DNA from: Burkholderiaceae bacterium
GTDB lineage: Bacteria; Pseudomonadota; Gammaproteobacteria; Burkholderiales; Burkholderiaceae
Direction: 5' to 3'
Assembly: GCA_023253905.1 (NCBI GenBank)
Contig: JALREG010000211.1
Span: 1 to 30,623, forward strand
DNA: 30,623 nucleotides
This document shows, one piece after another, positions 6,204 to 14,707 of the stretch. The translations under genes were made by a program, and so were the position numbers. Position 1 is the first letter of the stretch; each line of letters opens with the position of its first letter. The notes under the pieces were generated by a model that saw only the letters and a program-made list of their open reading frames with translations, searched no databases and had not been told where the DNA came from.

Positions 6204-7823
6204 GTGATCGACAGCATCGACGCCCTGGTGGTCGGCGCAGGCTTTGCGGGCCTCCGAGCCCTTCATACCCTCAGGCAGTCGGGTAAGCGTGTGCAGGTCA
6301 TTGAAGCCAGTGACGATGTAGGGGGGGTCTGGCTCCACAATGGCTATCCCGGCGCCCGATGCGACGTTGAAAGCTATGACTACTCCTACAGCTTTTCGCC
6401 AGAGCTCGAACAATCGTGGCGCTGGAGCGAGCGTTACGCCACGCAGCCGGAAATCCTCCGCTACATCCGCCATGTAGCCGATCGCTTCGACCTCAGGCGA
6501 AACATTGCCTTCAACACGCGCATGGTCTCGGCGCGGTTCGATGAGCTCACCTCCCGGTGGCTGGTCACCGCGCACAATGCTCGCCAGTGGAGCGCCCGTC
6601 ATCTGGTCCTCTGCGTCGGGCAGCTGTCCACCACGAAATCGCCCAACTACCCCGGCCAGAGCGACTTTGGCGGACGCATCATCCATAGCGGTGAGTGGCC
6701 GCGCGAGCCTGTATCGTTTGCTGGCCAGCGAGTGGGAATCATCGGTACCGGCTCGTCCGGCATGCAGATGACGCCAGTCATCGCGCGTGAGGCACAGCAC
6801 GTCACGGTGTTTCAGCGCACACCTAACTACAGCATCCCCGCCGCCAACGCTCCCGTGAGCGAGGCTGAAGACCAGCAGGTCAAGGCGAACTATGCTGAAC
6901 GTCGGGCGCGGGCTCGCCAATCTCCTACCGGTCTGGGATTCATTCCGAACCGAACCTCCGCGCTACAGGCGAGTGCAGAAGAGCGAGAGCAGGTGTATGA
7001 AGCGGCCTGGAACCGATTGGGGTTTGGCTTTGCGCTCGCCTATTACGACATTTTGCTCAACCAGGCGGCCAACGACACTGCAGCCGAATTCATTCGAAAG
7101 AAGATCCGCGCCAGGGTCAACGACCCGGTCGTGCGCGAGAAGCTTACGCCCAAGGGACACCCGTTTGCTGCACGACGCCCGTCGGTTGACAGTGGCTACT
7201 TCGAGGCTTTCAATCGCCCCAATGTCGAGCTCGCTGACGTGCGCGAATCGCCCATTTTGGAATTCACGCCCACCGGCATTCGCACGGCAGTCAAGCATCA
7301 CGGTCTCGACGTCATCATTTTTGCCACGGGTTTTGACGCCTTCACTGGATCCCTTCTAAAGCCCGACATCATCGGGCGTCGTGGCGTGACGCTTCGCGAG
7401 AAGTGGGCAGCCGGCCCCATCACGCAGCTGGGCGTCTCCGTCAACGGTTTCCCCAACCTGCTGATCGTGGTCGGGCCCGGAAGCCCCTCGCTTCTCAGCA
7501 ATGTCATGGTCTCAATCGAAGAGCAGATTGACTGGCTGGCGACGCTCCTCAACACCATGGATGATCGGGGCATCGTTGAATACGAAGCGGATGCGCAGGC
7601 CGAGATCGACTGGGTCAGGCATGTGAATGAACGTGCACGCGAAACGCTTTACCTCGCAACCGACTCTTACTACAACGGCGCCGAGATCGCCGGTAAGCCG
7701 CGGGTATTCATGCCCTACTCCGGGGGCATTCGCGGTTACCGTCGACTGCTCCACCAGTGCGCGGAGAGCGGCTACGCGGGCTTTACCCTGCGCCCGGCCC
7801 ACGCTGAGGTCGCCGCGAAATGA
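6204..7823 (+). CDS. Baeyer-Villiger monooxygenase 1 (flavin-dependent, type I)
   Basis: A 539-residue FAD- and NADPH-dependent monooxygenase that would insert an oxygen next to a ketone carbonyl, giving an ester or lactone. The first Rossmann motif is GAGFAGL near residue 11, and the second is GTGSSG near residue 182. Between them lies the BVMO fingerprint FGGRIIHSGEWP at about 155-166. The second BVMO motif, GGVWLHNGYPGARCD, is also present near the N-terminus. The conserved active-site Arg region appears as ARRPSVDSGYFEAFNR. It starts at GTG with a clear Shine-Dalgarno and is the first gene of the plus operon. Its stop overlaps the SDR start by four bases. It is the most divergent of the three paralogues here: Ser replaces Thr in the HTG part of the fingerprint. 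The substrate cannot be told from sequence. Confidence 0.93.
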   Translation: MIDSIDALVVGAGFAGLRALHTLRQSGKRVQVIEASDDVGGVWLHNGYPGARCDVESYDYSYSFSPELEQSWRWSERYATQPEILRYIRHVADRFDLRRNIAFNTRMVSARFDELTSRWLVTAHNARQWSARHLVLCVGQLSTTKSPNYPGQSDFGGRIIHSGEWPREPVSFAGQRVGIIGTGSSGMQMTPVIAREAQHVTVFQRTPNYSIPAANAPVSEAEDQQVKANYAERRARARQSPTGLGFIPNRTSALQASAEEREQVYEAAWNRLGFGFALAYYDILLNQAANDTAAEFIRKKIRARVNDPVVREKLTPKGHPFAARRPSVDSGYFEAFNRPNVELADVRESPILEFTPTGIRTAVKHHGLDVIIFATGFDAFTGSLLKPDIIGRRGVTLREKWAAGPITQLGVSVNGFPNLLIVVGPGSPSLLSNVMVSIEEQIDWLATLLNTMDDRGIVEYEADAQAEIDWVRHVNERARETLYLATDSYYNGAEIAGKPRVFMPYSGGIRGYRRLLHQCAESGYAGFTLRPAHAEVAAK

Positions 7824-8593
7824 GTTTCACCTTCAACGGTCAGGTCGCGATCGTCACCGGTGCTGCAACCGGCATCGGACGCGCGGCCGCCCTGGCACTG
7901 GCACGCGCCGGCGCACGCGTGCTGGTCGTTGACCTTCAGCCGGAACCCGGAGAAACCACCGCGGCGCAGGCGCGTGACTATGGGTCGGAGGCGAGCTTTT
8001 TTCAGGCCGATATCAGTCAAGCTGATCAGGTAGCGAACTATGTCCGCAAAGCGGTGGACACCTGGGGTCGAATTGATGTGCTGATGAATAACGCAGGCTG
8101 GCAGGGCGACATTAGTGCGCTGGTTGACTACACCGACGAGCAGTTCGACCGTGTGATGGCGATCAACGTCCGTGGCACCTATCTCGGGATGAAACACACG
8201 CTTCCGGTCATGATCCGTCAGCGGCGTGGCGCCGTGGTCAACACCGGATCACTCGCCTCCTACACCGGCACCCGCATGCTTGCGCCCTACACGGCGAGCA
8301 AACATGCGATTCTGGGGCTCACGCGCGCCACAGCCCTCGAAGTGGCGCGTGAGGGTATCCGCATCAACGCCGTTTGCCCGGGCCCGGTTGACACCCCCAT
8401 GCTGCGAGACATCGAGGCCGCGCAGGCCCCTGGGCAGGCGGATACGCTTCGACAGCGCCGTAGCGCATCGATTCCGGACGGCCGCTATGCGAGTCCCGAA
8501 GAAGTGGCCAACCTCATGCTCTATCTCGCCTCAGACCTTGCCTCACACATTACGGGTCAGGGGATTCAGATTAACGGCGGCAGCCATGGTTGA
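7820..8593 (+). CDS. short-chain dehydrogenase/reductase (SDR) 1
   Basis: A 257-residue classical SDR. TGAATGIG (13-20) binds the cofactor, and Asp38 at the end of the second strand suggests NAD rather than NADP. NNAG is at 90-93, and the catalytic Ser144, Tyr157 and Lys161 (YTASK) are intact. The C-terminal ITGQGIQINGG matches the family. The ATG at 7820 overlaps the BVMO 1 stop (ATGA), so the two are translated together. An obvious role is to oxidise a secondary alcohol to the ketone that BVMO 1 uses, or to oxidise the hydroxy product of lactone opening. Alcohol specificity is not evident. Confidence 0.93.
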   Translation: MSFTFNGQVAIVTGAATGIGRAAALALARAGARVLVVDLQPEPGETTAAQARDYGSEASFFQADISQADQVANYVRKAVDTWGRIDVLMNNAGWQGDISALVDYTDEQFDRVMAINVRGTYLGMKHTLPVMIRQRRGAVVNTGSLASYTGTRMLAPYTASKHAILGLTRATALEVAREGIRINAVCPGPVDTPMLRDIEAAQAPGQADTLRQRRSASIPDGRYASPEEVANLMLYLASDLASHITGQGIQINGGSHG

Positions 8594-8700
8594 CCGTCTG
8601 GGTCGGCCTGCCCCTGGGCCCTCACCCCATCGGGCGCCATGCAGCGTGCCGCACGCTGCTACCGACGTGCCTTATCTGACGATCCGCTATCCTCACGCCC
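8594..8700 (+). other. 107-base gap with an inverted repeat upstream of the TetR gene
   Basis: The gap contains a perfect seven-base inverted repeat, GCAGCGT-gccgc-ACGCTGC (8641-8659). No run of T follows, so it is not a convincing intrinsic terminator. It could be a weak hairpin or an operator for self-regulation of the TetR gene. It does not resemble the CTACT repeat at 6106-6119. I see no clear -35/-10 pair here. Confidence 0.4.
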
Positions 8701-9417
8701 ATGACAAAACCTGCCCAGAAGCCCGCCCGCCCGAGAACCCGCGCGGTCATTCCATCGGATCGCCAAGCCACCCCATCAGCCGACGCGCCGGAGAGCCTGC
8801 GCGACGCGGTCCAGCGCCTGAAGCGCGAAAGCATCGTCGCGGCTGCGGTCGACTTGTTTTATCACCAGGGCTATGGTCAAACCACACTCGACCAGGTCGC
8901 CCAGCGTCTCAATGTCACCAAACCCTTCATCTATTCCTATTTCGGCTCCAAGAGCGAAATTCTGGCCGAGATCTGCTCCCGGGCGATCAAGCTGGCTCAC
9001 GAGTCGCTCAATCGCGCAAGCTCGAAGGAAGGCTCAGCGACCGATCGTATCAAGGCGATTTCTCGCGACTTCATGGAAGCCGTTTTGCGGCACCAACCCC
9101 ACGCGGTGATCTACAGCCGCGAGGAAAAGGAGCTCGATCAAGCCGACCGGGATGCCATCAACCGACTTCGCCGCGAATTCGATCATCGGCTGGTTGCGCT
9201 GATTCAGGAAGGCGTCACGACGGGCGAGTTTCAGGTCGACGACGTTCACCTCACGGCCTTGTCGATTGGCGGGATCATCGGCTGGTCGCAGGTCTGGTTC
9301 AGGCCGTCGGGTCGCCTCACCATCGAGGAAGCGGCCGATGGCGTGAGCCGGATTGTGCTTGCGATGGTCAAAGCCAATCCGGGGCGTCGCCGAAGAACGC
9401 TCGCCGCGGTGCGCTAA
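8701..9417 (+). CDS. TetR/AcrR-family transcriptional regulator
   Basis: A 238-residue regulator. The N-terminal helix-turn-helix (about 41-85) is typical: KRESIVAAAVDLFYHQGYGQTT, then LDQVAQRLNVTKPFIYSYF, then GSKSEIL. The remainder is the helical ligand-binding and dimer domain, with RIVLAMVKA near the end. An unusual 35-40 residue basic, Pro-rich tail precedes the HTH. There is no good alternative start inside it. The gene lies between catabolic genes on the same strand and probably controls the divergent promoters at 6097-6146 in response to a pathway intermediate, for example an acyl-CoA. That link is inferred from position. Confidence 0.92.
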   Translation: MTKPAQKPARPRTRAVIPSDRQATPSADAPESLRDAVQRLKRESIVAAAVDLFYHQGYGQTTLDQVAQRLNVTKPFIYSYFGSKSEILAEICSRAIKLAHESLNRASSKEGSATDRIKAISRDFMEAVLRHQPHAVIYSREEKELDQADRDAINRLRREFDHRLVALIQEGVTTGEFQVDDVHLTALSIGGIIGWSQVWFRPSGRLTIEEAADGVSRIVLAMVKANPGRRRRTLAAVR

Positions 9418-9493
9418 CCCCTCGCGCGCAGAGCGCGCCGGTCGTCCTGTTCTCGTCCGCCACCCGTAGCCGGCAGGCAAAGGGAGCGCCACG
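9418..9493 (+). other. 76-base gap with a short GC hairpin
   Basis: GCGCGC-AGA-GCGCGC (9424-9438) can form a six-base-pair hairpin just after the TetR stop. No T-run follows, so at most it is a weak attenuator or mRNA-stability element. An AGGGAG Shine-Dalgarno precedes the next ATG at 9494. Confidence 0.35.
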
Positions 9494-10402
9494 ATGACCG
9501 CATCGTTGTCTGCGAACACGATGCGACAGACGGTTGCTGTGATCGGTGCGGGCACCATGGGCGCCGGCATTGCTTACGTATTTGCCCGCGCGGGCTGGCT
9601 CGTCTCGGTGGCCGAACCCTCCCTGGGGCAGCGAACCCGGCTGCTGGAAACCCTCTCCAGCGCGTCCGCCGATGGCGTACGGCGCGGCAAACTCACCGAA
9701 GCGCAGTCTGAGATCCTCCTCGCATCAGTGAGCCTGGTGGAGAGTGCGCGCGAGCTGCCCCTCGGGCTAGATCTCGCCATTGAAAGCGTTCCGGAGAATC
9801 TTTCCCTCAAGCAAAGCGTGCTTAGAGAGCTCGATGAACGCGCGCCCACACTCATCGGGTCCAACACCAGCGGACTGTCGATTGACACCCTCGCGGAGTG
9901 TCTCGCCGACCCCACCCGTCTGATCGGCATGCATTTCTTTAACCCGGTGTGGTCCCTGCCACTGATCGAACTGATCGTCGGCCGGCAGACCAGCGTCGCT
10001 GCGCTTGAAGCAGCGCGTCGCCACGCCGATTCCATCGGCAAGCAGACCATCGTCGTACGAAACCTTCCGGGCTTTGCCACCAGCCGTCTCGACCTCATCG
10101 CCTCGCTCGAGGCCATGCGAATGCTGGAAGATGGGGTCGCCAGCGCCGAAGACATCGATCGCGCGGCGGTGCTCGCCTATCGGCACCCAATCGGCCCGCT
10201 GCGGTTGAGCGACATCGTCGGCCTCGATGTTCGACTGGATATCGCGCGCCACCTTCGTGCTTCGCTGGGTGAGCGCTATGCACCGCCCCGGCTGCTCGAA
10301 GAGAAAGTTGCTCGAGGCGAATTAGGTCAGAAATCCGGCAAAGGCTTTTACGACTGGCCCGTGCCGCCCCCATCCCTCCCCTCGGCAACCGCAAAATCAT
10401 GA
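9494..10402 (+). CDS. 3-hydroxyacyl-CoA dehydrogenase
   Basis: A 302-residue NAD-dependent dehydrogenase that oxidises 3-hydroxyacyl-CoA to 3-ketoacyl-CoA. The Rossmann motif GAGTMGAGIA is at about 18-27. SNTS (123-126) and the catalytic His147 (MHFFNPV) are in place. The C-terminal domain contains HPIGPLRLSDIVGLD and the terminal GELGQKSGKGFYDW. One oddity: the usual PGFxxNRL, whose Asn is catalytic in well-studied enzymes, reads PGFATSRL here. A serine therefore replaces the Asn. The ATG at 9494 has a good Shine-Dalgarno, and the stop overlaps the next start by four bases. Its place beside acyl-CoA dehydrogenase and enoyl-CoA hydratase supports a beta-oxidation role. Confidence 0.93.
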   Translation: MTASLSANTMRQTVAVIGAGTMGAGIAYVFARAGWLVSVAEPSLGQRTRLLETLSSASADGVRRGKLTEAQSEILLASVSLVESARELPLGLDLAIESVPENLSLKQSVLRELDERAPTLIGSNTSGLSIDTLAECLADPTRLIGMHFFNPVWSLPLIELIVGRQTSVAALEAARRHADSIGKQTIVVRNLPGFATSRLDLIASLEAMRMLEDGVASAEDIDRAAVLAYRHPIGPLRLSDIVGLDVRLDIARHLRASLGERYAPPRLLEEKVARGELGQKSGKGFYDWPVPPPSLPSATAKS

Positions 10403-11580
10403 CAGGTATTTTTAAATCAACGCTGGTCGATACCGCCGACCATCACCCGATGCTGCGTGACAGCGTAGCGCGGCTGGTGAGCCGCTTCGGCCGTCGATAT
10501 TTTCAGGATGTCGTGCAGCGTAAGGCCAAGCCTGTGGAGTTGTGGGAGGCGCTGGGCGAGGCTGGCTATCTGGGGGTGCATATCGCCGAGCAGTACGGTG
10601 GTGCCGGGGCGGGTATCGCCGACTATAACGTCGTGGTCGAAGAAACCGCAGCACAGGGCTGCCCCATCCTGTCCCTCGTCATCGGCTCCATCTGCGCGCC
10701 CATCATCGAGCAGTACGGCAGCGAGGCGCTCAAAAACGAGTGGCTCCCAGGACTCGCTTCGGGCAAGCGCCGTTTGTCCTTTGCGATCACCGAGCCCGAC
10801 GCTGGCACGAACACCCATCGCATCACCACGACAGCCACACGACGGGGCGATGGCTGGCGCCTGAACGGCAAGAAATACTGGACCTCCGGCGTTGACGAGG
10901 CCGATGCGATTCTGGTGGTCTGCCGGGGCGAACCGGTAGACGCTGACCCGACCGGGCGTCGGCCGCTATCGCTTTTCATTGTGCCCGCCAACGCGCCCGG
11001 CATCAGTCGCACCCCGATTGCCACAGCACTCCATGTGCCTGAGACCTCGTTCACCGTGTTTTTCGACGACGTCGACCTTGGGCCCGAAGCGCTGGTGGGT
11101 CATGCAGGGCAAGGTCTTAAACAGGTTTTTGCCGGACTGAACCCAGAGCGCGTTTGCGCTGCGGCCATCAACAACGGGATCGCCCGTTACGCCCTCGAGC
11201 GCGGTGCCCAGCAGGCGCGCGATCGCTCGGTATGGGAGAGCCCGATCGGATCGCATCAAGGCATTGCCCACCCGCTGGCAAAGGCTTTCATCTCGGTTCA
11301 GCAGGCGCGCCTGATGACGGCGCGTGCGGCGCAACTCTACGACCAGCGTTCAGCGGACGCCGGCGAGGCGGCCAACATGGCTAAGCTCGCTGCGGCGGAC
11401 GCGTCGCTTGAAGCCCTTGACCAGGCGATTCAGGTCCACGGCGGCAACGGCATGGCGATTGAATACGGGCTCGCCGACCTGTGGTTCATCGCGCGGCTGC
11501 ACAAGACGGCGCCGGTCAGCCGGGAAATGATCCTCAACTTTGTCGCCCAGCACAGTCTGGGGCTCCCCAAGAGCTACTGA
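10399..11580 (+). CDS. acyl-CoA dehydrogenase
   Basis: A 393-residue FAD-dependent dehydrogenase that introduces a 2,3 double bond into an acyl-CoA. The FAITEPDAGTNTH loop (about 128-140), the substrate loop KKYWTSG (158-164) and the C-terminal QVHGGNGMA (345-353) are all clear. The catalytic base is not at the usual C-terminal site: where medium-chain enzymes have Y-E-G-T, this protein has LHKT (His369). A Glu occurs at position 250 (LNPERV), where isovaleryl-CoA and long-chain dehydrogenases place their base. This points to a branched or bulky acyl substrate, which would suit products of ring cleavage. The start overlaps the preceding stop by four bases (ATGA). Confidence 0.93.
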   Translation: MTGIFKSTLVDTADHHPMLRDSVARLVSRFGRRYFQDVVQRKAKPVELWEALGEAGYLGVHIAEQYGGAGAGIADYNVVVEETAAQGCPILSLVIGSICAPIIEQYGSEALKNEWLPGLASGKRRLSFAITEPDAGTNTHRITTTATRRGDGWRLNGKKYWTSGVDEADAILVVCRGEPVDADPTGRRPLSLFIVPANAPGISRTPIATALHVPETSFTVFFDDVDLGPEALVGHAGQGLKQVFAGLNPERVCAAAINNGIARYALERGAQQARDRSVWESPIGSHQGIAHPLAKAFISVQQARLMTARAAQLYDQRSADAGEAANMAKLAAADASLEALDQAIQVHGGNGMAIEYGLADLWFIARLHKTAPVSREMILNFVAQHSLGLPKSY

Positions 11581-11597
11581 ACGGGCTGCTGATCACC

Positions 11598-13115
11598 ATG
11601 ATCCGAAGCTACGCAGAGATTCTACGATCGCTCGCGGCGGACCGGCCGGAGGCCCCCGCCCTCACCTATGACGATCAGACCTGGACCTTCGCAGAACTCC
11701 ACGCGCGTAGTTCGCGCACTGCGCAGGCGCTGCGCGCCGCCGGCGTACACGCGGGGGATCGGGTTGGACTCCTCACCCGCAACTGCGCTGAATGCTTCGA
11801 ACTGTTATTTGCCTGCAGCAAGATTGGCGCTGTGTATACCGGACTCAACTGGCGGCTCTCGGCGGCTGAGATCTCCGCGATTCTCGACGATGCGACGCCC
11901 GCATTGCTGATCGTAGGCGCCACCGAACGCGCGCTGCTGGCCGGTTCAAAAACGCTGCGAACGATCGAACTCGGCATTGAGTTCACCGGCTGGCGAGACG
12001 CTCATCCCACCCTCGATCCCGGCCATGTGGGCGCGCCCGATGAGCCCATTTTGCTGCTCTACACCTCTGGCACCACCGGTCTGCCCAAGGGCGCGATCAT
12101 TACCAACGAAGGCCTGTCGTATACCCCGCGCCTCGCGGCACAAGCCTGGGCGATGGGGCCCGACTCGGTCAACCTGGTGGCCATGCCCATGTTCCATATT
12201 GGGGGTTGCGGCTACGGTTCAAGTGTGATGACCGTAGGCGGTCACACCGTTCTGCTTCGCGACGTCATCCCCGCGCAAGTCATCGACTGCATCCGCCGCT
12301 ACCGGGTCACGCACACGTTTTTTGTTCCTACCGTGGTGCAGTCGCTTCTCAATGTGCCGGGCGTCGAGGCGGCTGACCTGGGCAGCCTGGAACTCCTGAT
12401 GTATGGCGCCGCTCCCATGGGCGACGTGCTGTTGAAGCGCGCCATCGCGGTGCTTCGCTGCCGCTTCATGCAGGCCTACGGAATGACCGAAACATCAGGC
12501 ACGGTCACGGTACTCAACCCAGACGATCACGACCCCGAGGGCCCCCGCGCAACCCGACTGAATTCTGTCGGTCGGCCGCTCCCCTGGGTAGAACTGCGGA
12601 TCGTGGATCCCGACACGCTTGACGACGCCCCGTTGGGCAAGGTGGGCGAAATCTGGATCCGAACTGCCATGAACATGGCCGGCTACTGGAACAAGCCCGA
12701 CGAAACCCGCGCGACCATCATGCCCGGGCAATGGCTGCGTACCGGTGATGCGGCCTACCGCGATACCGAGGGCTATGTCTATCTGTTCGATCGATTCAAG
12801 GACATGATCATTTCGGGCGGAGAGAACATTTACCCCGCCGAAATCGAAAATGTGCTGAATGGCCACCCGGCGGTACTCGAGGTGGCGGTCATCGGCGTGC
12901 CCCATGAGCGCTGGGGTGAGTCGCCCCGCGCGGTCGTTGTACGCCGCCCGGATCACACCGCCTCTGCAGAGGAGCTCATCCACTTTACTCGGGAACGTCT
13001 CGCGCACTACAAGTGCCCGACGTCGGTCGTCTTCGCCGACACACTGCCCAGAAACGCCTCGGGCAAGCTGCTCAAGCGCGCGCTCCGTCTCACGCATTCG
13101 GGAGATGCCCGGTGA
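11598..13115 (+). CDS. AMP-forming acyl-CoA synthetase 2
   Basis: A 505-residue ANL ligase. All core motifs are standard: YTSGTTGLPKGAI at about 155-167, AYGMTETSG, TGDAAYRDTEGYVYLFDR, KDMIISGGENIYPAEIE, and the adenylation lysine in ASGKLLKR (Lys490). I start it at ATG 11598, 18 bases after the acyl-CoA dehydrogenase stop. The frame is open upstream to 11481, but that part only shadows the dehydrogenase. It would activate a carboxylic acid freed by the BVMO/esterase steps. It is a more conventional enzyme than the ligase at 4364, so the cluster may activate two different acids. The stop overlaps the next ATG by one base (TGATG). Confidence 0.93.
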   Translation: MIRSYAEILRSLAADRPEAPALTYDDQTWTFAELHARSSRTAQALRAAGVHAGDRVGLLTRNCAECFELLFACSKIGAVYTGLNWRLSAAEISAILDDATPALLIVGATERALLAGSKTLRTIELGIEFTGWRDAHPTLDPGHVGAPDEPILLLYTSGTTGLPKGAIITNEGLSYTPRLAAQAWAMGPDSVNLVAMPMFHIGGCGYGSSVMTVGGHTVLLRDVIPAQVIDCIRRYRVTHTFFVPTVVQSLLNVPGVEAADLGSLELLMYGAAPMGDVLLKRAIAVLRCRFMQAYGMTETSGTVTVLNPDDHDPEGPRATRLNSVGRPLPWVELRIVDPDTLDDAPLGKVGEIWIRTAMNMAGYWNKPDETRATIMPGQWLRTGDAAYRDTEGYVYLFDRFKDMIISGGENIYPAEIENVLNGHPAVLEVAVIGVPHERWGESPRAVVVRRPDHTASAEELIHFTRERLAHYKCPTSVVFADTLPRNASGKLLKRALRLTHSGDAR

Positions 13116-13918
13116 TGCAAACTCCGCTTCCGCCGCTCGCTCTGCTCCGACGCTGGGTCGTGGACTACTTCAACGCGCATAACCCCAATGCCGCGCGCGA
13201 GTTCATTCACCCCGATTACATGCTTGAGATCGGCGATGTGGCGTTCGCAGGCCGCGATCAGCAGTGGCTGCCGGCGGTTGACGAGCAGATGCGACGATTC
13301 CCCGGACTCGGCATGACGGTGCACGAGGTGGTGACCACTAGCAACCGAGCGGCGTTATGGTTCAGCCAGCACGGCGCCCAAGACGGCCCGCACGGTCCGG
13401 TAGCGGTATGGTCGGGCGTTGCCCTCTACCGGTGCCTGAACGGGCAGATGCTTGGCTGCGTTGCCCAAGAGGACTACCTCACCCGCAGCCGTCAGCTGAA
13501 AAGCGGGCGAGCCGACCCGGTCGAGCCCCCCGCACCCGCCCCGTGGGACACTGCCCCCTTGGCCCAGGACCCCGAAGCGGAGGGCGTCGTGCGGCGCTGG
13601 CTCACTGCCGGCTGGCCCTCAACGCTGTCTAGCGTGCGGTGTGATGACGAGCATTTAACCGGCGACCGGTTGAGTTTCGAGGTCGACTCGGTCGAAGTGC
13701 TGGAGCTCTTTTCGTCCGGTCAGGCGGTCGCTTTCCATGCACGGCAGCACGGTCGCTATCGAGGGGGCCTCACAGGTACGCCAACCGGCAATGTCGCCCT
13801 GCAGCATCTCGCGTGTAACGGGATCGTCCATGTGCAGAACGGACAGATCAGTCGCGGGCGGGTCATTCGCGATCGAATCGGGCTACGCACCCGCCTTCGC
13901 GCCGGAGCCTCATCATGA
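13115..13918 (+). CDS. tandem NTF2-like (SnoaL-type) protein
   Basis: A 267-residue protein made of two NTF2-like units. The first (about 5-125) has the expected N-terminal helix with WVVDYFNAHNPN, an FIHPDYMLEIGD strand, RFPGLGMTVHEVV and a strand ending in DYLTRS. The second (about 145-260) is degenerate at its start but repeats the VEVLELFSSGQAVAFHARQHG and VHVQNGQIS strands. NTF2-like proteins include SnoaL cyclases, ketosteroid isomerase and limonene-epoxide hydrolase, so a small hydrophobic substrate is plausible. The reaction is unknown. The ATG at 13115 is chosen over an adjacent GTG at 13112. Its ends overlap both neighbouring genes, so it is firmly part of the operon. Confidence 0.8.
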   Translation: MQTPLPPLALLRRWVVDYFNAHNPNAAREFIHPDYMLEIGDVAFAGRDQQWLPAVDEQMRRFPGLGMTVHEVVTTSNRAALWFSQHGAQDGPHGPVAVWSGVALYRCLNGQMLGCVAQEDYLTRSRQLKSGRADPVEPPAPAPWDTAPLAQDPEAEGVVRRWLTAGWPSTLSSVRCDDEHLTGDRLSFEVDSVEVLELFSSGQAVAFHARQHGRYRGGLTGTPTGNVALQHLACNGIVHVQNGQISRGRVIRDRIGLRTRLRAGASS

Positions 13919-14685
13919 GCGCGGCCCCCCCCGTCCTCATCGATCGGACCGGCGCTGTGATGGTGATCACCATCAACCGTTCGCATGCCAGAAACGCCAT
14001 CGACCACGCGACTTCGGTGGCGCTCGCAGCAGCCTTTGACCAACTGGATTCGAACGCGGCGCTTCGAGCTGCTGTGCTCACCGGCGCAGGCGAACACTTC
14101 TGCTCCGGCATGGATCTCAAGGCATTCCTTCGAGGCGAGCGAATCGAACTCCCCGGACGTGGCCTCGCAGGAATCGTTGAAACGCCACCCGCCAAGCCGG
14201 TCATTGCGGCCGTCGAGGGGTATGCGCTCGCCGGCGGCTTCGAAATCGCGCTCGCCTGCGATCTGATCGTGGCAAGCCATACCGCACGTTTCGGGCTCCC
14301 GGAGGTCTGTCGCGGCCTCATTGCTGGCTCGGGCGGACTGATGCGTCTGCCAGGCCGGATCCCCCGCCAGATCGCCCTCGAATACGCGATGACGGGTGAG
14401 ATGATGCCAGCGACCGAGGCGCGACAGTGGGGGCTGATCAGCCGGCTCACCGAGCCAGGCAAGGCCTGCACAGTCGCGCGCGAGCTTGCAGGCCGAATCG
14501 CCGCCAACGCCCCGCTGGCGGTCGCTGCAAGCCGGCAGATTATCAATGACTCCACCGACTGGCCCGCGGCGCAGCGATGGTCGCGTCAGCGCGAGTTGCT
14601 GGAGCGAATCATCACGTCGCGCGACGCGCGCGAGGGTGCGCAGGCGTTTGCCGAGAAGCGCGCCCCCCGTTGGACCGGTCAATGA
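13915..14685 (+). CDS. enoyl-CoA hydratase (classical crotonase)
   Basis: A 256-residue crotonase with both catalytic glutamates of enoyl-CoA hydratase: Glu110 in AGGFEIALACD and Glu130 in FGLPEVCRG. The oxyanion-hole segment FCSGMDLKAF (62-71) and the C-terminal EGAQAFAEKR are also standard. It should hydrate a 2-enoyl-CoA made by the acyl-CoA dehydrogenase at 10399 and pass it to the dehydrogenase at 9494. The ATGA overlap with the NTF2-like gene implies coupled translation. Contrast it with the crotonase at 2486, where both glutamates are gone. Confidence 0.93.
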   Translation: MSAAPPVLIDRTGAVMVITINRSHARNAIDHATSVALAAAFDQLDSNAALRAAVLTGAGEHFCSGMDLKAFLRGERIELPGRGLAGIVETPPAKPVIAAVEGYALAGGFEIALACDLIVASHTARFGLPEVCRGLIAGSGGLMRLPGRIPRQIALEYAMTGEMMPATEARQWGLISRLTEPGKACTVARELAGRIAANAPLAVAASRQIINDSTDWPAAQRWSRQRELLERIITSRDAREGAQAFAEKRAPRWTGQ

Positions 14686-14707
14686 GCCTACCCCCTGGAG
14701 CCAAGCC

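Noticed and set aside
5994..6920. 308-residue open frame on the minus strand and other long antisense frames (for example 13756-14715 minus, 2453-3169 plus)
   Set aside because: They lie opposite well-supported genes, have no family features and are expected by chance in GC-rich coding DNA.
8641..8659. Inverted repeat as a second copy of the 6106 operator
   Set aside because: The half-site GCAGCGT is unrelated to CTACT. It may be an operator of another kind, but the sequence does not show a match.
9424..9438. GC hairpin after the TetR gene as a terminator
   Set aside because: No T-run follows, and the downstream gene continues on the same strand after only 76 bases.
11481..11597. Upstream extension of the second CoA ligase; likewise 14486-14707, 16769-17047 and 26514-26939 for later genes
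   Set aside because: These extensions shadow the preceding genes. Family N-termini begin at the internal ATG codons chosen.
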